Shown here: one piece after another, positions 24,808 to 39,717 of the stretch
Layout of the letters: the number at the start of each line of letters is the position of its first letter
How positions within the stretch are numbered: position 1 is the stretch's first letter
NCBI RefSeq assembly: GCF_024323335.1
Contig: NC_066583.1
Coordinates: 358,056,377 to 358,120,376 of the forward strand
Direction: 5' to 3'
DNA length: 64,000 nucleotides
From: Lathyrus oleraceus
Lineage: Eukaryota; Streptophyta; Magnoliopsida; Fabales; Fabaceae
Made by a program: the position numbers and the translations under genes
The notes under the pieces: generated by a model
Seen by the model: only the letters and a program-made list of their open reading frames with translations
The model's database searches: none
Told to the model about the DNA's origin: nothing

Positions 24808-25307
24808 GTTATGTACCATGTTAATTGACAAGATATAAACCATACGATCGATATACAAACAATGACGTACATAAAGGCAAATGGTTCAAAAATATCATAT
24901 ACAAATAAATGAAAGAAAAAAAATCGAGAACAACGATAAAGTAGCATGATGTAAAAAAAAATACAATCCATAGTACTACTACTATATACTAATGCACTAC
25001 TGTATATGTCAGACTACATCAAATCTGCCTCCTCATCCTCCTCGGCCATCAATCCCCCCATCCTCCAGCGTTGTCTGTCGCACCACAAAAAACACAGAGT
25101 CGCCACCGGATTTTATTTATTCCAAAGGAAAAGGAAACGCAGCGGAATTTAAAATTTCTCCTTTAATGATCCTTACGAATGGGCATGATCAGTGATAGAA
25201 TCGTTACCTCTTGTGGCGATCACGAACGTTGAACGATGACAACGCCTCTACTCAGTCCACACGAACGGATTCCTTCAATCTCAGTGCTAGCTGCTACGAA
25301 TGAAGGC

Positions 25308-25383
<76 letters not shown>

Positions 25384-26476
25384 GAAATTGCAAGTGTAAC
25401 AATGCTTCTACACAAGGGTTCTATATTTAGAACCACTTGTGTGGGCTGAAAGCTAAAAAGCCCACTCAAGTGTATATGACCCATATCTTATAATATGCCA
25501 AAATCACTTAAGTGCGTGGTACCTTACCATATTTCGTATTCTACTTAAGTACACCGTACCTTACGATGTTCTATAATTCACTTAAGGGAACCGTACATTA
25601 CAGTATTCCTTAATTACTCTATCTCTCATCAATCTGTCCTTTGTGTGTGACCCTATAGGTTTTCGCGGCATTGGCAATTATATTAAATCACGTATTTAAC
25701 ATAATAAATAGTGAGATGTATCAGCAACACATCACTGCTACCCAAGACACGAAAATATCATGTGATCTGACAGATCCTTCTGTGATAATAATTATGTGTA
25801 TAATTACCCTTTTGCCCTTATGTCTATATTGAACACAAGGCATCGACCGTGTCATCCTTGTCCAGTTCAATATTGTGCCCATAGACATTTATCTTGTTAC
25901 GCAAGATGGGCAAATTCCATCTAGGTCACTCATGTCCCTTAGCATGCTTCGTGGAGTACCCATCAACTGTCTTTATGGTCATCCAGTTACGGACAACGTT
26001 TGATCAACAATAAGGCACTCGACTCTACATCTAGGGTCCATAGTGGTTTCAGGTCGAAGGATGGTATACACCATTATCACTATGAGAATAACTTATGACA
26101 CTTTGCATAATATTCTATATAGTATTCTCATAGCGGGTCAATCCAGTATAATATTACTCTTAACATTCATACCTTTGTTTAAGACTTGATAACTCTTTAT
26201 CCATGATCCATGAGATGTGATCATCAGTCTATAAACATAATAGTCTTCATGCTTTAATGTTATCCCACTTCACAATAAAGCTTGACTACGGATACTTTAA
26301 GAATAGTGTTCTTATGTTTAATGTGATCTCATGATTAAGTCATACTTGATACATTAAACGGACTAGCTATTCTAGGGACTTTATTAAACAAACATAATAA
26401 AGAAAAAGCCTTTTATTATTAATAAATAATTCGATACAAGTACCAAAAGTATTGGCCTCTAGGGTTTACACCAACA
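24808..26476 (-). repeat. Array unit 1 (family A LTR 25138-26476, minus)
   Basis: The left part (24808-25137) carries unit-specific bases, for example CCTCCAGCG and GCCACCGG where units 2-4 have CCTCTGGCA and GCCACCGA. The LTR has a GA tract of about 70 bp (25311-25381), and its TATA word is altered. It is the left-most and one of the two most divergent units. Confidence 0.9.
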
Positions 26477-28179
<1,703 letters not shown>

Positions 28180-28689
28180 GTTATGTACCATGTTAAGTGA
28201 CGAGATATAAACCATACGATCGATATACAAACAATGACGTACATAAAGGCAAATGGTTCAAAAATATCATATACAAATAAATGAAAAAAAATATCGAGAA
28301 CAACGATAAAGTAGCATGATGTCAAAAAAAAATACAATCCATAGTACTACTACTATATACTAATGCACTACTGTATATGTCAGACTACATCAAATCTGTC
28401 TCCTCATCCTCCTCGGCCATCAATCCCCCCATCCTCTGGCATTGTCTGTCGCACCACAAAAAACACAGAGTCGCCACCGAATTTTATTTATTCCAAAGGA
28501 AAGGGAAACGCAGCGGAATTTAAAATTTCTCCTTTAATGATCCTTATGAATGGACATGATCAGTGATAGAATCGTTACCTCTTGTGGCGATCACGAACAT
28601 TGAACGATGACAACGCCTCTACTCAGTCCACACGAACAAATTCCTTTAATCTCAGTACTAGCTGCTACGAATGAAGGCTTTGAGTGAGT

Positions 28690-28762
<73 letters not shown>

Positions 28763-29854
28763 AATTGCAAGTGTAACAATGCTTCTACACAAGGGTTCTA
28801 TTTATAGAACCACTTGTGTGGGCTGAAAGCTAAAAAGCCCACTCAAGTGTATATGACCTATATCTTATAATATGCCAAAATCACTTAAGTGCGTGGTACC
28901 TTACCATATTTCGTATTCTACTTAAGTACACCGTACCTTACGATGTTCTATAATTCACTTAAGGGAACCGTACATTACAGTATTCCTTAATTACTCTATC
29001 TCTCATCAATCTGTCCTTTGTGTGTGACCCTATAGGTTTTCGCGGCATTGGCAATTATATTAAATCACGTATTTAACATAATAAATAGTGAGATGTATCA
29101 GCAACACATCACTGCTACCCAAGACACGAAAATATCATGTGATCTGACAGATCCTTCTGTGATAATAATTATGTGTATAATTACCCTTTTGCCCTTATGT
29201 CTATATTGAACACAAGGCATCGACCGTGTCATCCTTGTCCAGTTCAATATTGTGCCCATAGACATTTATCTTGTTACGCAAGATGGGCAAATTCCATCTA
29301 GGTCACTCATGTCCCTTAGCATGCTTCGTGGAGTACCCATCAACTGTCTTTATGGTCATCCAGTTACGGACAACGTTTGATCAACAATAAGGCACTCGAC
29401 TCTACATCTAGGGTCCATAGTGGTTTCAGGTCGAAGGATGGTATACACCATTATCACCATGAGAATAACTTATGACACTTTGCATAATATTCTATATAGT
29501 ATTCTCATAGCGGGTCAATCCAGTATAAATATTACTCTTAACATTCATACCTTTGTTTAAGACTTGATAACTCTTTATCCATGATCCATGAGATGTGATC
29601 ATCAGTCTATAAACATAATAGTCTTCATGCTTTAATGTTATCCCACTTCACAATAAAGCTTGACTACGGATACTTTAAGAATAGTGTTCTTATGTTTAAT
29701 GTGATCTCATGATTAAGTCATACTTGATACATTAAACGGACTAGCTATTCTAGGGACTTTATTAAACAAACATAATAAAGAAAAAGCCTTTTATTATTAA
29801 TAAATAATTCGATACAAGTACCAAAAGTATTGGCCTCTAGGGTTTACACCAACA
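28180..29854 (-). repeat. Array unit 3
   Basis: 1,675 bp, with a shorter GA tract (28681-28757) interrupted by one GGGAGA. Only a few substitutions separate it from unit 2, for example CCTTATGAATGG for CCTTACGAATGG and GACCTATATC for GACCCATATC. Confidence 0.9.
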
Positions 29855-30364
29855 GTTATGTACCATGTTAAGTGACGAGATATAAACCATACGATCGATA
29901 TACAAACAATGACGTACATAAAGGCAAATGGTTCAAAAATATCATATACAAATAAATGAAAAAAAATATCGAGAACAACGATAAAGTAGCATGATGTCAA
30001 AAAAAAATACAATCCATAGTACTACTACTATATACTAATGCACTACTGTATATGTCAGACTACATCAAATCTGTCTCCTCATCCTCCTTGGCCATCAATC
30101 CCCCCATCCTCTGGCATTGTCTGTCGCACCACAAAAAACACAGAGTCGCCACCGAATTTTATTTATTCCAAAGGAAAGGGAAACGCAGCGGAATTTAAAA
30201 TTTCTCCTTTAATGATCCTTACGAATGGACATGATCAGTGATAGAATCGTTACCTCTTGTGGCGATCACGAACATTGAACGATGACAACGCCTCTACTCA
30301 GTCCACACGAACAAATTCCTTTAATCTCAGTGCTAGCTGCTACGAATGAAGGCTTTGAGTGAGT

Positions 30365-30453
<89 letters not shown>

Positions 30454-31545
30454 AATTGCAAGTGTAACAATGCTTCTACACAAGGGTTCTATTTATAGAA
30501 CCACTTGTGTGGGCTGAAAGCTAAAAAGCCCACTCAAGTGTATATGACCCATATCTTATAATATGCCAAAATCACTTAAGTGCGTGGTACCTTACCATAT
30601 TTCGTATTCTACTTAAGTACACCGTACCTTACGATGTTCTATAATTCACTTAAGGGAACCGTACATTACAGTATTCCTTAATTACTCTATCTCTCATCAA
30701 TCTGTCCTTTGTGTGTGACCCTATAGGTTTTCGCGGCATTGGCAATTATATTAAATCACGTATTTAACATAATAAATAGTGAGATGTATCAGCAACACAT
30801 CACTGCTACCCAAGACACGAAAATATCATGTGATCTGACAGATCCTTCTGTGATAATAATTATGTGTATAATTACCCTTTTGCCCTTATGTCTATATTGA
30901 ACACAAGGCATCGACCGTGTCATCCTTGTCCAGTTCAATATTGTGCCCATAGACATTTATCTTGTTACGCAAGATGGGCAAATTCCATCTAGGTCACTCA
31001 TGTCCCTTAGCATGCTTCGTGGAGTACCCATCAACTGTCTTTATGGTCATCCAGTTACGGACAACGTTTGATCAACAATAAGGCACTCGACTCTACATCT
31101 AGGGTCCATAGTGGTTTCAGGTCGAAGGATGGTATACACCATTATCACCATGAGAATAACTTATGACACTTTGCATAATATTCTATATAGTATTCTCATA
31201 GCGGGTCAATCCAGTATAAATATTACTCTTAACATTCATACCTTTGTTTAAGACTTGATAACTCTTTATCCATGATCCATGAGATGTGATCATCAGTCTA
31301 TAAACATAATAGTCTTCATGCTTTAATGTTATCCCACTTCACAATAAAGCTTGACTACGGATACTTTAAGAATAGTGTTCTTATGTTTAATGTGATCTCA
31401 TGATTAAGTCATACTTGATACATTAAACGGACTAGCTATTCTAGGGACTTTATTAAACAAACATAATAAAGAAAAAGCCTTTTATTATTAATAAATAATT
31501 CGATACAAGTACCAAAAGTATTGGCCTCTAGGGTTTACACCAACA
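29855..31545 (-). repeat. Array unit 4
   Basis: 1,691 bp; GA tract about 30358-30448. Nearly identical to unit 2, with a CCTTGGCC variant near 30087 where the others read CCTCGGCC. Confidence 0.9.
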
Positions 31546-32054
31546 GTTATGTACCATGTTAAGTGACGAGATATAAACCATACGATCGATATACAAACAA
31601 TGACGTACATAAAGGCAAATGGTTCAAAAATATCATATACAAATAAATGAAAAAAAATATCGAGAACAACGATAAAGTAGCATGATGTCAAAAAAAATAC
31701 AATCCATAGTACTACTACTATATACTAATGCACTACTGTATATGTCAGACTACATCAAATCTGCCTCCTCATCCTCCTCGGCCATCAATCCCCCCATCCT
31801 CTGGCATTGTCTGTCGCACCACAAAAAACACAGAGTCGCCACCGAATTTTATTTATTCCAAAGGAAAGGGAAACGCAGCGGAATTTAAAATTTCTCCTTT
31901 AATGATCCTTACGAATGGACATGATCAGTGATAGAATCGTTACCTCTTGTGGCGATCACGAACATTGAACGATGACAACGCTTCTACTCAGTCCACACGA
32001 ACAAATTCCTTTAATCTCAGTGCTAGCTGCTACGAATGAAGGCTTTGAGTGAGT

Positions 32055-32137
<83 letters not shown>

Positions 32138-33230
32138 AATTGCAAGTGTAACAATGCTTCTACACAAGGGTTCTATTTATAGAACCACTTGTGTGGGCTG
32201 CAAGCTAAAAAACCCACTCAAGTGTATATGACCCATATCTTATAATATGTCAAAATCACTTAAGCGCGTGGTACCTTACCATATTTCGTATTCTACTTAA
32301 GTACACCGTACCTTACGATGTTCTATAATTCACTTAAGGGAACCGTACATTACAATATTCCTTAATTACTCTATCTCTCATCAATTCGTCCTTTGTGTGT
32401 GACCCTATAGATTTTCGCGGCATTGACAATTATATTAAATCACGTATTTAACATAATAAACAGTGAGCGGTATCTAGCAACACACCACTGCTACCCAAGA
32501 CACGAAAATGTCATGTGATCTAACAGATCCTTCTGTGATAATAATTATGTGTATAATTACCATTTTGCCCTTATGTCTATATTGAACACAAGACATAGAC
32601 TGTGTCATCCTTGTCCAGTTCAATATTGGGCCATAGACATTTATCCTGTTACGCAGGATGGGCAAATTCCGTCTAGGTCACTCATGTCCCTTAGCATGCT
32701 TCGTGGAGTACCCATCAACTGTCTTTATGGTCATCCAGTTACGGACAATGTTTGATCAACAATAAGGCACTCGACTCTACATCTAGGGTCCATAATGGTT
32801 TTAGGTCGAAGGGTGGTATACACCATTATCACCATGAGAATAACTTATGACACTTTGCATAACATTCTATATAGTATTCTCATAGCGGGTCAATCCAGTA
32901 TAAATATTACTCTTAACATTCATACCTATGTTTAAGACTTGATAACTCTTTATCCATGATCCATGAGATGTGATCATCAGTCTATAAACATAATAGTCTT
33001 CATGCTTTAATGTTATCCCACTTCACAATAAAGCTTGACTATGGATACTTTAAGAATAATGTCATTATGTTTAATGTGATCTCATGATTAAGTCATACTT
33101 GATACATTAAACGGACTAGCTATACTAAGGGACTTTATTAAACAAACATAATAAAGAAAAAGCCTTTTATTATTAATAAATAATTCGATACAAGTATCAA
33201 AAGTATTGGCCTCTAGGGCTTACACCAACA
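31546..33230 (-). repeat. Array unit 5 (right-most LTR)
   Basis: 1,685 bp; GA tract about 32048-32132. Its left part matches units 2-4, but the LTR after the GA tract diverges and reads GTGAGCGGTATCTAG near 32463 and GGGCTTACACC at its end. These variants are shared with the dispersed copies at 317 and 14259, not with units 1-4. Confidence 0.9.
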
Positions 33231-33555
33231 GTTATGTACCATGTTAAGTGACGAGATATAAACCATACGATCGATATACAAACAATGACGTACATAAAGG
33301 AAAATGGTTCAAAAATATCATATACAAATAAATGAAAAAAAAAGTCGAGAACAACGATAAAGTAGCATGATGTCAAAAAAAATACAATCCATAGTACTAC
33401 TACTATATACTAATGCAGTATTGTATATGTCAGACTACATCAAGTCTGCCTCCTCATCCTCCTCGGCCATCAATCCCACCATCCTCTGGCGTTGTCTGTC
33501 GCACCACAAAAAACACAGAGTCGCCATCGGATTTTATTTATTCCAAAGGAAAGGT
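33231..33555 (-). repeat. Partial array unit 6 (non-LTR part only)
   Basis: Repeats the 330-bp non-LTR segment with its own differences (GCCATCGG, CCACCATCC) and then continues into single-copy sequence instead of an LTR. It is the natural right end of the array and shows the sequence before the LTR was joined. Confidence 0.85.
33514..33526 (-). promoter_or_regulatory. Primer-site-like motif (tRNA-Arg type), Ogre/Tat-like
   Basis: The minus strand reads TGGCGACTCTGTG. TGGCGACTC followed by T or C and G is the tRNA-Arg primer site I associate with Ogre/Tat-lineage gypsy elements, next to LTR ends with an AATAAATAAAATC-type tail as here. The same motif lies in every array unit (25096-25105 in unit 1). 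If correct, a minus-strand long LTR lies to its right. Confidence 0.45.
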
Positions 33556-36013
33556 AAAATAGAGATAAACCCCTAAATGAGAATGTTCTCGTGACTAAGA
33601 GCGAATTCAGAAGTCGGTTATGCAAGGACAATGTATTAACACCCCTCATATCCATGGTACTTCACGGAAACCACTTGTTTGTATCAATGCGTATGAATGT
33701 TGTTTATCTGTAAGTTTACTTACTATCGGTAATGAGATGAAAGAATGGGATCGGGAGAGAAAATAAGTTTTAAATTAGTGTGCTCGCCAAGGATTTGGGC
33801 CCTTGTGCCTACGTATCCTCATACGTGCAATGAGGAAGTCAGAGCTCCGTAGTTCTGCTCAAAAATAGAGTGTGTGTTTGGTTATTTTTACTAAATGGTG
33901 TTGACATTCACGTGCTACTATTCACTTGCTTGTATACTCTATCATGGGAGCGGGAAGTATTTGATTGTTTGCGGTAAAGTGGATGTGCTTGGATCACACT
34001 CTAGCAGTTAAACATTACTTGCTCACACATGGAGGCTTAAGCTTCTTCACGGTAGAATGAAAGTAACACGTCCTTTTTGAAAGGTTTTAAAGAGAGTGCA
34101 ATGAGGCAAAATATGATTTGATTTTTTGGGTTTGATTTTATGTACGAAGACAAGCAGGAGACTCTTGGCTAGATACAGTTAACAGTCCAAAAACTCGGGA
34201 GTTGAGAGGACAATGTTATCCTAACCACTCTTTTTGTCCAAAAGAGATATGAATTGTGAAAAGATTTTGACAAGTCTAATCATTGGAACTTAGAGCGAGA
34301 TAAGTATCTGAACCTTGACTAAGTATGACCAATAATCAGAATACTTGGGAGTCGAGAGGACAATGGTATCCTAACTACCATTTTTCTCCCTCATAGGACC
34401 TAGATCTAACTTGTTTGAATCATTAGATGTTTTAAGGGGGAAGTCAAGTGTCGGGTCCTCAAGTTAGGCACGATCGACAACCTAAGTACTTGAATATTGT
34501 GTTCAAGGACATACACCCCATTTTTGCAGTCCAGTTTGCTATGAAAATATTTTGAAAAAGGCATTTGACGTTGGATCAAGTGTTTGAGATTTTTTGTGAA
34601 AAAGTGTGTGTGAAATGGAGGTGAGAGAGATAGAATGAGATTGAGAATAGAATGAAGGAGAGATGGATCATGGATCACAGAATGGATGGGAGACACTTGA
34701 CGTTGGATCAAGTACTCGCGTTACAATTGTGTGAGTTTGATTTGGAAAACAACTTGACGTTTGATCAAATACCTTTTGTTTCTTTTGGAATGCTTTATTT
34801 TATCGTTTGTTTTTATCTTTTTAGTTAGAATGCATGATGGACTAATAAAAGAAATAAATCTAAGCTATTATATGTTCATGGGGTGGGGGGACATATGACT
34901 CCCAATGGGGGATGTAACTATTACAACATGGAAAGGAAAATGGAAAGAAATTAGAAAAGTTTACAAACTATATACCATGCCTAAAACATACAAGTGGCAT
35001 GGTACTCTACACAATACAAGTCAAGTGAATGGGTTAGAGGCATGACTAGTTATGAGTGTGCTTGAAGCTCAAAATCACATGCAGAAACAAACAAAAAATG
35101 GGGTTAGTATCAGATTAAGTCAAATGAGAATAGTACAACAAGTGTAAACATATTCAAAGATCTAAATTAACTCAAATGGTAATGGATTAATCAATTACAA
35201 GTAATCAAAGATCTATCACGTGATCATGACAAATGAAATTACACATACAAAGCATTCATCACCTAAATTGAAATGAGATTTTCAAATTATTCAATATGAT
35301 CACAAACCAAATGAATCGATTAAATGGACAATTAAAGTGAATATTAATTCTAAGGATTAAAATCTACTTAAACATGACTTAGGGGGCAAACTAAAGAAAT
35401 GGGAAATTAATAATCCAAATCACAACTTCATCTAAGGAACATGATCATGAAAATCATAATGTAGTATACAGATCAAAATGAAAAATCAACCTAATGGAAA
35501 AATCATGGTAAAATATACAATTAACCATATTAATTCAAATCATGAATAAAATGAAATCAAGATCAACAAAGTGAATTTAACAAACCTAATGGTCAATTAC
35601 AATTCAATCAAAGCATGGTTAAATTATAATGAGATTAATCTGGGAAAAAAATGAAATCAAAATCTAGATGATGATTACTAATTTCTAAATCTAATTAAAT
35701 CACAATTAACCATGAATTAATCTATCTAGTCACTAAAATATTAATTCCTAATATTTCTAAACAAAACTATGAATTACCCTAATTCCTATCAAGATTAACA
35801 AAACAACATCAATATTAATCAAAGAAAAACTAGAATTAAAAATGAATTAATTAAGTGGATAATCAAAGATTAGTGGAATTAAGAACAAAAAATCAAGAAA
35901 ATGGGCCAGGGGTGAGTTAAATGGAAGGATGTGCATGAATATCTTGCTTGTTTGCTTGGACCAAAGGCCCAAGTCTTGCCAAAAATAATCAAGGAAGGGT
36001 TCAATACCCACGT
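33527..36013 (-). mobile_element. Probable long-LTR (Ogre/Tat-like) sequence, left part
   Basis: This sits outside the primer-site-like motif. It contains repeated phrases such as CTTGACGTTGGATCAAGT (34564-34581 and 34696-34713) and TGGGAGTCGAGAGGACAATG (two related copies, about 34195 and 34345), then AT-rich non-coding DNA to the MULE. No coding region is evident; the frame at 34406-34711 has no domain. Its character fits the body of a very long LTR, and the orientation agrees with the TGTCATACCCC edge at 43572 on the other side of the MULE. Confidence 0.4.
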
Positions 36014-36022
36014 GACTGAGAA
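36014..36022. repeat. Target site duplication of MULE 1 (left; partner 40313-40321)
   Basis: GACTGAGAA here and GATTGAGAA at 40313-40321 match at eight of nine positions. Nine bases is the usual duplication length for Mutator-like elements. Confidence 0.75.
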
Positions 36023-36126
36023 GAAAATTTTACTTCATACCCCTGCAGTTATACCAATACCCCTATATTTGTTAAAATATACCAATTTTACCCTTGTTTG
36101 TTTTTACCATTTCACTTTTAACCATT

Positions 36127-36430
36127 CAACTGAGACTTCCGAAAATTGTACTATTCACCCTCGTACTGGAACTCATTGGAAAAGACTTTCGGTATGTTTT
36201 TTTTCAAACCATAATACTTTGTGAAAGACATCTGGTTTACTGCATAACGTATATCGGAAGAGTTAGTTAAAGAATTCCGGTTCAGTTTTGAAAAAAAACG
36301 TTCCAGAACACTTATCATATGTGTTCCGGTTAACAGAGTAACATACACCAGAAGTCTTTTCCAAAGACTTCCGGTGTTTTATTTGTATGATCCAGAACTC
36401 TTCCTTGAAGACTTCCGGTTTACGTTTTTA
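36127..36430. repeat. Left sub-terminal motif cluster of MULE 1
   Basis: Repeated words related to GACTTCCGG and CCGGAAGTC with AAAGACTTCCGGT and TTCCGGTT variants occur about every 30-50 bp, in both directions. The matching cluster lies near the other end. Such clusters are typical transposase-binding candidates, but no binding is shown here. Confidence 0.75.
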
Positions 36431-36463
36431 ATTTTTTTTTTTACTTTTTTTTATTGTGCAGGT

Positions 36464-38076
36464 ATGGAAATTCTTCCCCAAATATGTGTAGATACTTCTA
36501 ATGCATTTTTAATCACTCGGAGATTTGATACACGAGAAGAGGTGATCAGATGGATTAAATAGGTTGGAATCCATAATAAAGTAACCGTTATTATCACTCG
36601 TTCAGATACTGAATCAGGCAAGAGAGAGAGAGAGAAGTAACAAATTAGTAGTTGGTTGTGATAAAGGTGGGAAATACAAGGGTACTGATCGTGGAACCCA
36701 AAGTGCGTTCAAAAAATGTGGATGCCCATTTAAAATCAGGTTGACTCCGATGAAAGATGAGTCTGGTTGGAAGATTGATGTAAAATATGGGGCATAATCA
36801 TGGTTTACCTAATAGATTAGAAGGTCATTCCTTTGTTGGTAGGTTGACCACAAATGAGAAGCAACATGTCGCTGATTTGACAAAGAGACATGTACCACCT
36901 AGACACATATTGCTTTCCTTGCAAGACCGAGATCCAGAGAATGTCACTTGGATTATGCAAATATACACGCATAAAAGTACGATAGAAAAAGAGATAAGAG
37001 GTCCTAGAAGTAAGATACAACATTTTTTTAAGCTTATTGAGGATGCATGCTATGTGTATTAGAGTAGAAAAAGGGATGCCTCGAAAGTTATGAGAGAGAG
37101 AGATTTTGGGCGCATCTTGATTGAGTTAAGTTGTTGAATATTTTTCCTATTGTGTTAGTTATGGATAACACCTACAAGACAAACAAATATAGACAACCTT
37201 TGTTTGAAATTGTTGGCATTACATCAACCGAGTTGACTTTGCTGTCGCATTTGCGTATTGGAGTCTAAGCAAACAGAAAATTTTTGTTGGGTATTGGAGA
37301 AACTTAAAGAATTGTCTGTGAAGAAAGATTTGTGTCCACAAGTGATTTTGACAGATAGAGATCTTGCTTTGATGAAAGCAATTGAAATTGTGTTTCCCAG
37401 GTCGATTAATTTGCTATGTAGATTTCAGATTAACAAAAACGTTGGTGCAAAATGCAAGCAATATGTGGTGAATGGCATGTAAAAGACGATAGACACATTA
37501 TGGATGGAAGTTGTTTGGGCTAGTGATGAGGTTGAGTATGGTCAACGGTTGTATCAACTTAAGCACGCATGTGTTGATTATAGTGGATTTATTAATTATG
37601 TGAAAGACACATGGTTGACTCCATATAGACAGAGATTTGTTGGAGCATGTATTAATCGACTGCTACATTTAGGTAATACGACGACTAATGGTATGTATTA
37701 TATTTTTTACTATGTATTTTTTTTATATGTAATATTTTTAATATTTTCAATATGTTATTTTTAGGGTTGAATTTGCTCATTGGAAGTTAAAGCAGATGTT
37801 GAGAAACAATATAGTGACATGGTCAAATATTGGGAAGCTATGAATAACAACTTGAGGTTACAACTGGGCAACATTATAGCTTCTTTTCAAAAAAAAAATT
37901 ACGAAGTCGAGCACGCGCACATAAGTCCATTTTATGGTAATTTGCGTGGTTCAGTGTCTCGAGCTGCTTTGAGACGTATTTCTGAAGAGTTATTGAGAGT
38001 TGATTATGTTGGAATTAATAGGCAAATATATGGTTGTACTCTTAGAACATCTTATGGTTGTACTCTTCGGCATTAA
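36464..38076 (+). pseudogene. MULE 1 transposase (FAR1-type DNA-binding plus MULE domain), broken
   Basis: A TTATTGTGCAG acceptor precedes the start Met at 36464, so an upstream non-coding exon is likely. The order is: an N-terminal FAR1-like region (FDTREEVIRWIK, then a stop where relatives have Glu), CPFKI and YGAHNHGLPNRL zinc-type residues, and RHILLSLQD (36787-37062). Next is the MULE catalytic core with MDNTYKTNKYRQPLFEIVG (about 37160-37215), VILTDRDLALMKAI (37342-37383) and HLGNTTTN. A 74-bp GT-AG intron (37691-37764) precedes the (R)VE-type block, then LRLQLGNI and GCTLRTSYG. At least two stops and several frame changes break it, and the C-terminal Cys/His zinc region is cut off. The first two catalytic Asp positions are kept. 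It cannot make a full transposase. Confidence 0.85.
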
Positions 38077-39440
38077 CTTGTCTCAGATAATGATGAATCA
38101 ATGTAGAAACATGAGTCGAATTAGGATCAGATTGTCCTGCTTCGTAAACAGGAACTGGAACCTCTCTTGGTTCATCACGTTTGTCAGGCAAGTATGGAAC
38201 AACTGTGTCATCATACTTCAAACACCCCCTGTACAAACATAACTCATCAAACTGACGCCATCCTCTATGATCCTCAAATGGACGCCATATGATGTTGGCA
38301 TGTGTCAGCTCGTCCAAATACATTGCAAGTCATCCACCTTCAGGACTCCTTGCCTATAGGACCATCTCATCGCTCGAGGAAGACCAAAATTATCAACTAG
38401 TTTCCAATTATCTCCTCTTTTTCCAACAGTTGGAAAGTACCCGTGAATCCAACATTGTTACAATATAAAAACATAATAAACAAAATAAATTAAATTAATT
38501 AACCCAGAATAAATTAAATTAAATTATATACCTATAGGAGAGTAGGATATCCATCGAGCTGCTTGCAAATGAACATGGACGCATCTCCAAGGTATTTGTA
38601 TAGGGTAACTAATGCAGCTGCTCCCCAACTGTATCCCGAACATCTATTTAAGCCCATATGCAGTAGAAGATATCGTGCTTCGACAAGCGTAAAGGTCTTG
38701 TCAAAAAAAATTGTGGAACCCACCAAAATCAACAAATATGCTTTAGTTGCATATGCCCAGCTAGAAGCAACTCTATGTTGTACGAATAAATTGTATAACC
38801 ACTACAATTTATAATAAGAACCCTTGCAGCTGCGAACATGCGCATGTGCCTCACTATGTGACACTCCTAAGTAGTCAACAACAACCTCTTCAATGACATC
38901 TTGAGGACTCCAAAACAAACCCGTGATGGACAAGTGAAGCAGACAAGAGACGTCATCCAAAGTAATGCTCATCTCACCAAATGACATGTGAAATGAAGAT
39001 GTCTTTAGATGCCATCTCTCCATAAATGCGTATACCAGATTTGTGTCTATCTTGTTCAAACTAGTTATTTGAAGTGAAGATAACTCAAACCTAGAAACCC
39101 AACTCTCCATCTGTTGTGGAAAACCTAGTGGAACCCTCGATGTCAGCTTAAGTCCGTATCCAGCAACCTTCAACTCTTTCTTCGGACCTCTTTCCTGAAA
39201 ACAATTAAAACACATATTATAAAACACAATATAAAATATTCAAATATTATTCAATTTCAAATATATGTCATTTATTTCCTCGCCAAACCATAAATGACGA
39301 GCAACATGATGCTCGTACTTTACCAACGTATCGTATGACCCTCATAGATAACCAACCAGCTCTGCTACAGATGTAGATGTACCTCGTCCTAAACTAAGGT
39401 CTGGAATCCTACCATCGACACCTCGTGTTCGAACCACTAT
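38045..39440 (-). pseudogene. Plant mobile domain (MAIN/MAIL1-like) pseudogene inside MULE 1
   Basis: The minus strand starts near 39440 with VRTRGVDGRIPDL. After an intron whose acceptor lies at about 39197, it reads ERGPKKELKVAGYGLKLTSR, YAFMERWHLKTSSFHM and GEMSITLDDVSCLLHL (38802-39227), the signature of the plant mobile domain. Later blocks are DKTFTLVEARYLLL with GYSWGAAALVTLYKYLGDA (38532-38735) and YLDELTHANIIWRPFEDHRG (about 38265-38325). Stops and shifts divide these blocks. The C-terminus is cut where it meets the transposase tail. Host relatives MAIN and MAIL1 act in silencing and meristem upkeep, and TE-borne copies are known. Here it is passenger DNA, tail to tail with the transposase. 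Confidence 0.8.
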
Positions 39441-39483
39441 AAAAAAATATTAAAAAAATTATTTAAAAAAAACACATCGAAAC

Positions 39484-39717
39484 ACTTCTAAAAAGAGTTC
39501 TGGTGTGATGAAAAATGAGTTTGACTTCCGGAACACTTTACAAAAGACTTCCGGTTAATTGAATGAAAATCGGAAGTCTCTTACAAAGAGTTCCGGTAAT
39601 CAGTCTTCAAACCGGAAGTCTTTTTGAAAGAGTTATGGTTCAACGCCTCAAATTTGGAGCGAACCGGAAGTCTTTTGGAAAGTGTTCTAGCATGTTGTTT
39701 GTGAACCTGAAGACTTA
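39484..39717. repeat. Right sub-terminal motif cluster of MULE 1
   Basis: Words such as GACTTCCGG, CCGGAAGTCT and AAGAGTTCCGG recur about every 40 bp, mirroring 36127-36430. The cluster resumes past the MITE near 40150-40190 (TGTTCCG, CCGAAAGTCTTG). Confidence 0.75.

Noticed and set aside
25220..25484. Open frames reading Ser-Leu or Arg-Glu repeats over the GA tract (also 28591-28779)
   Set aside because: They are direct translations of a dinucleotide repeat inside an LTR and have no support as genes.
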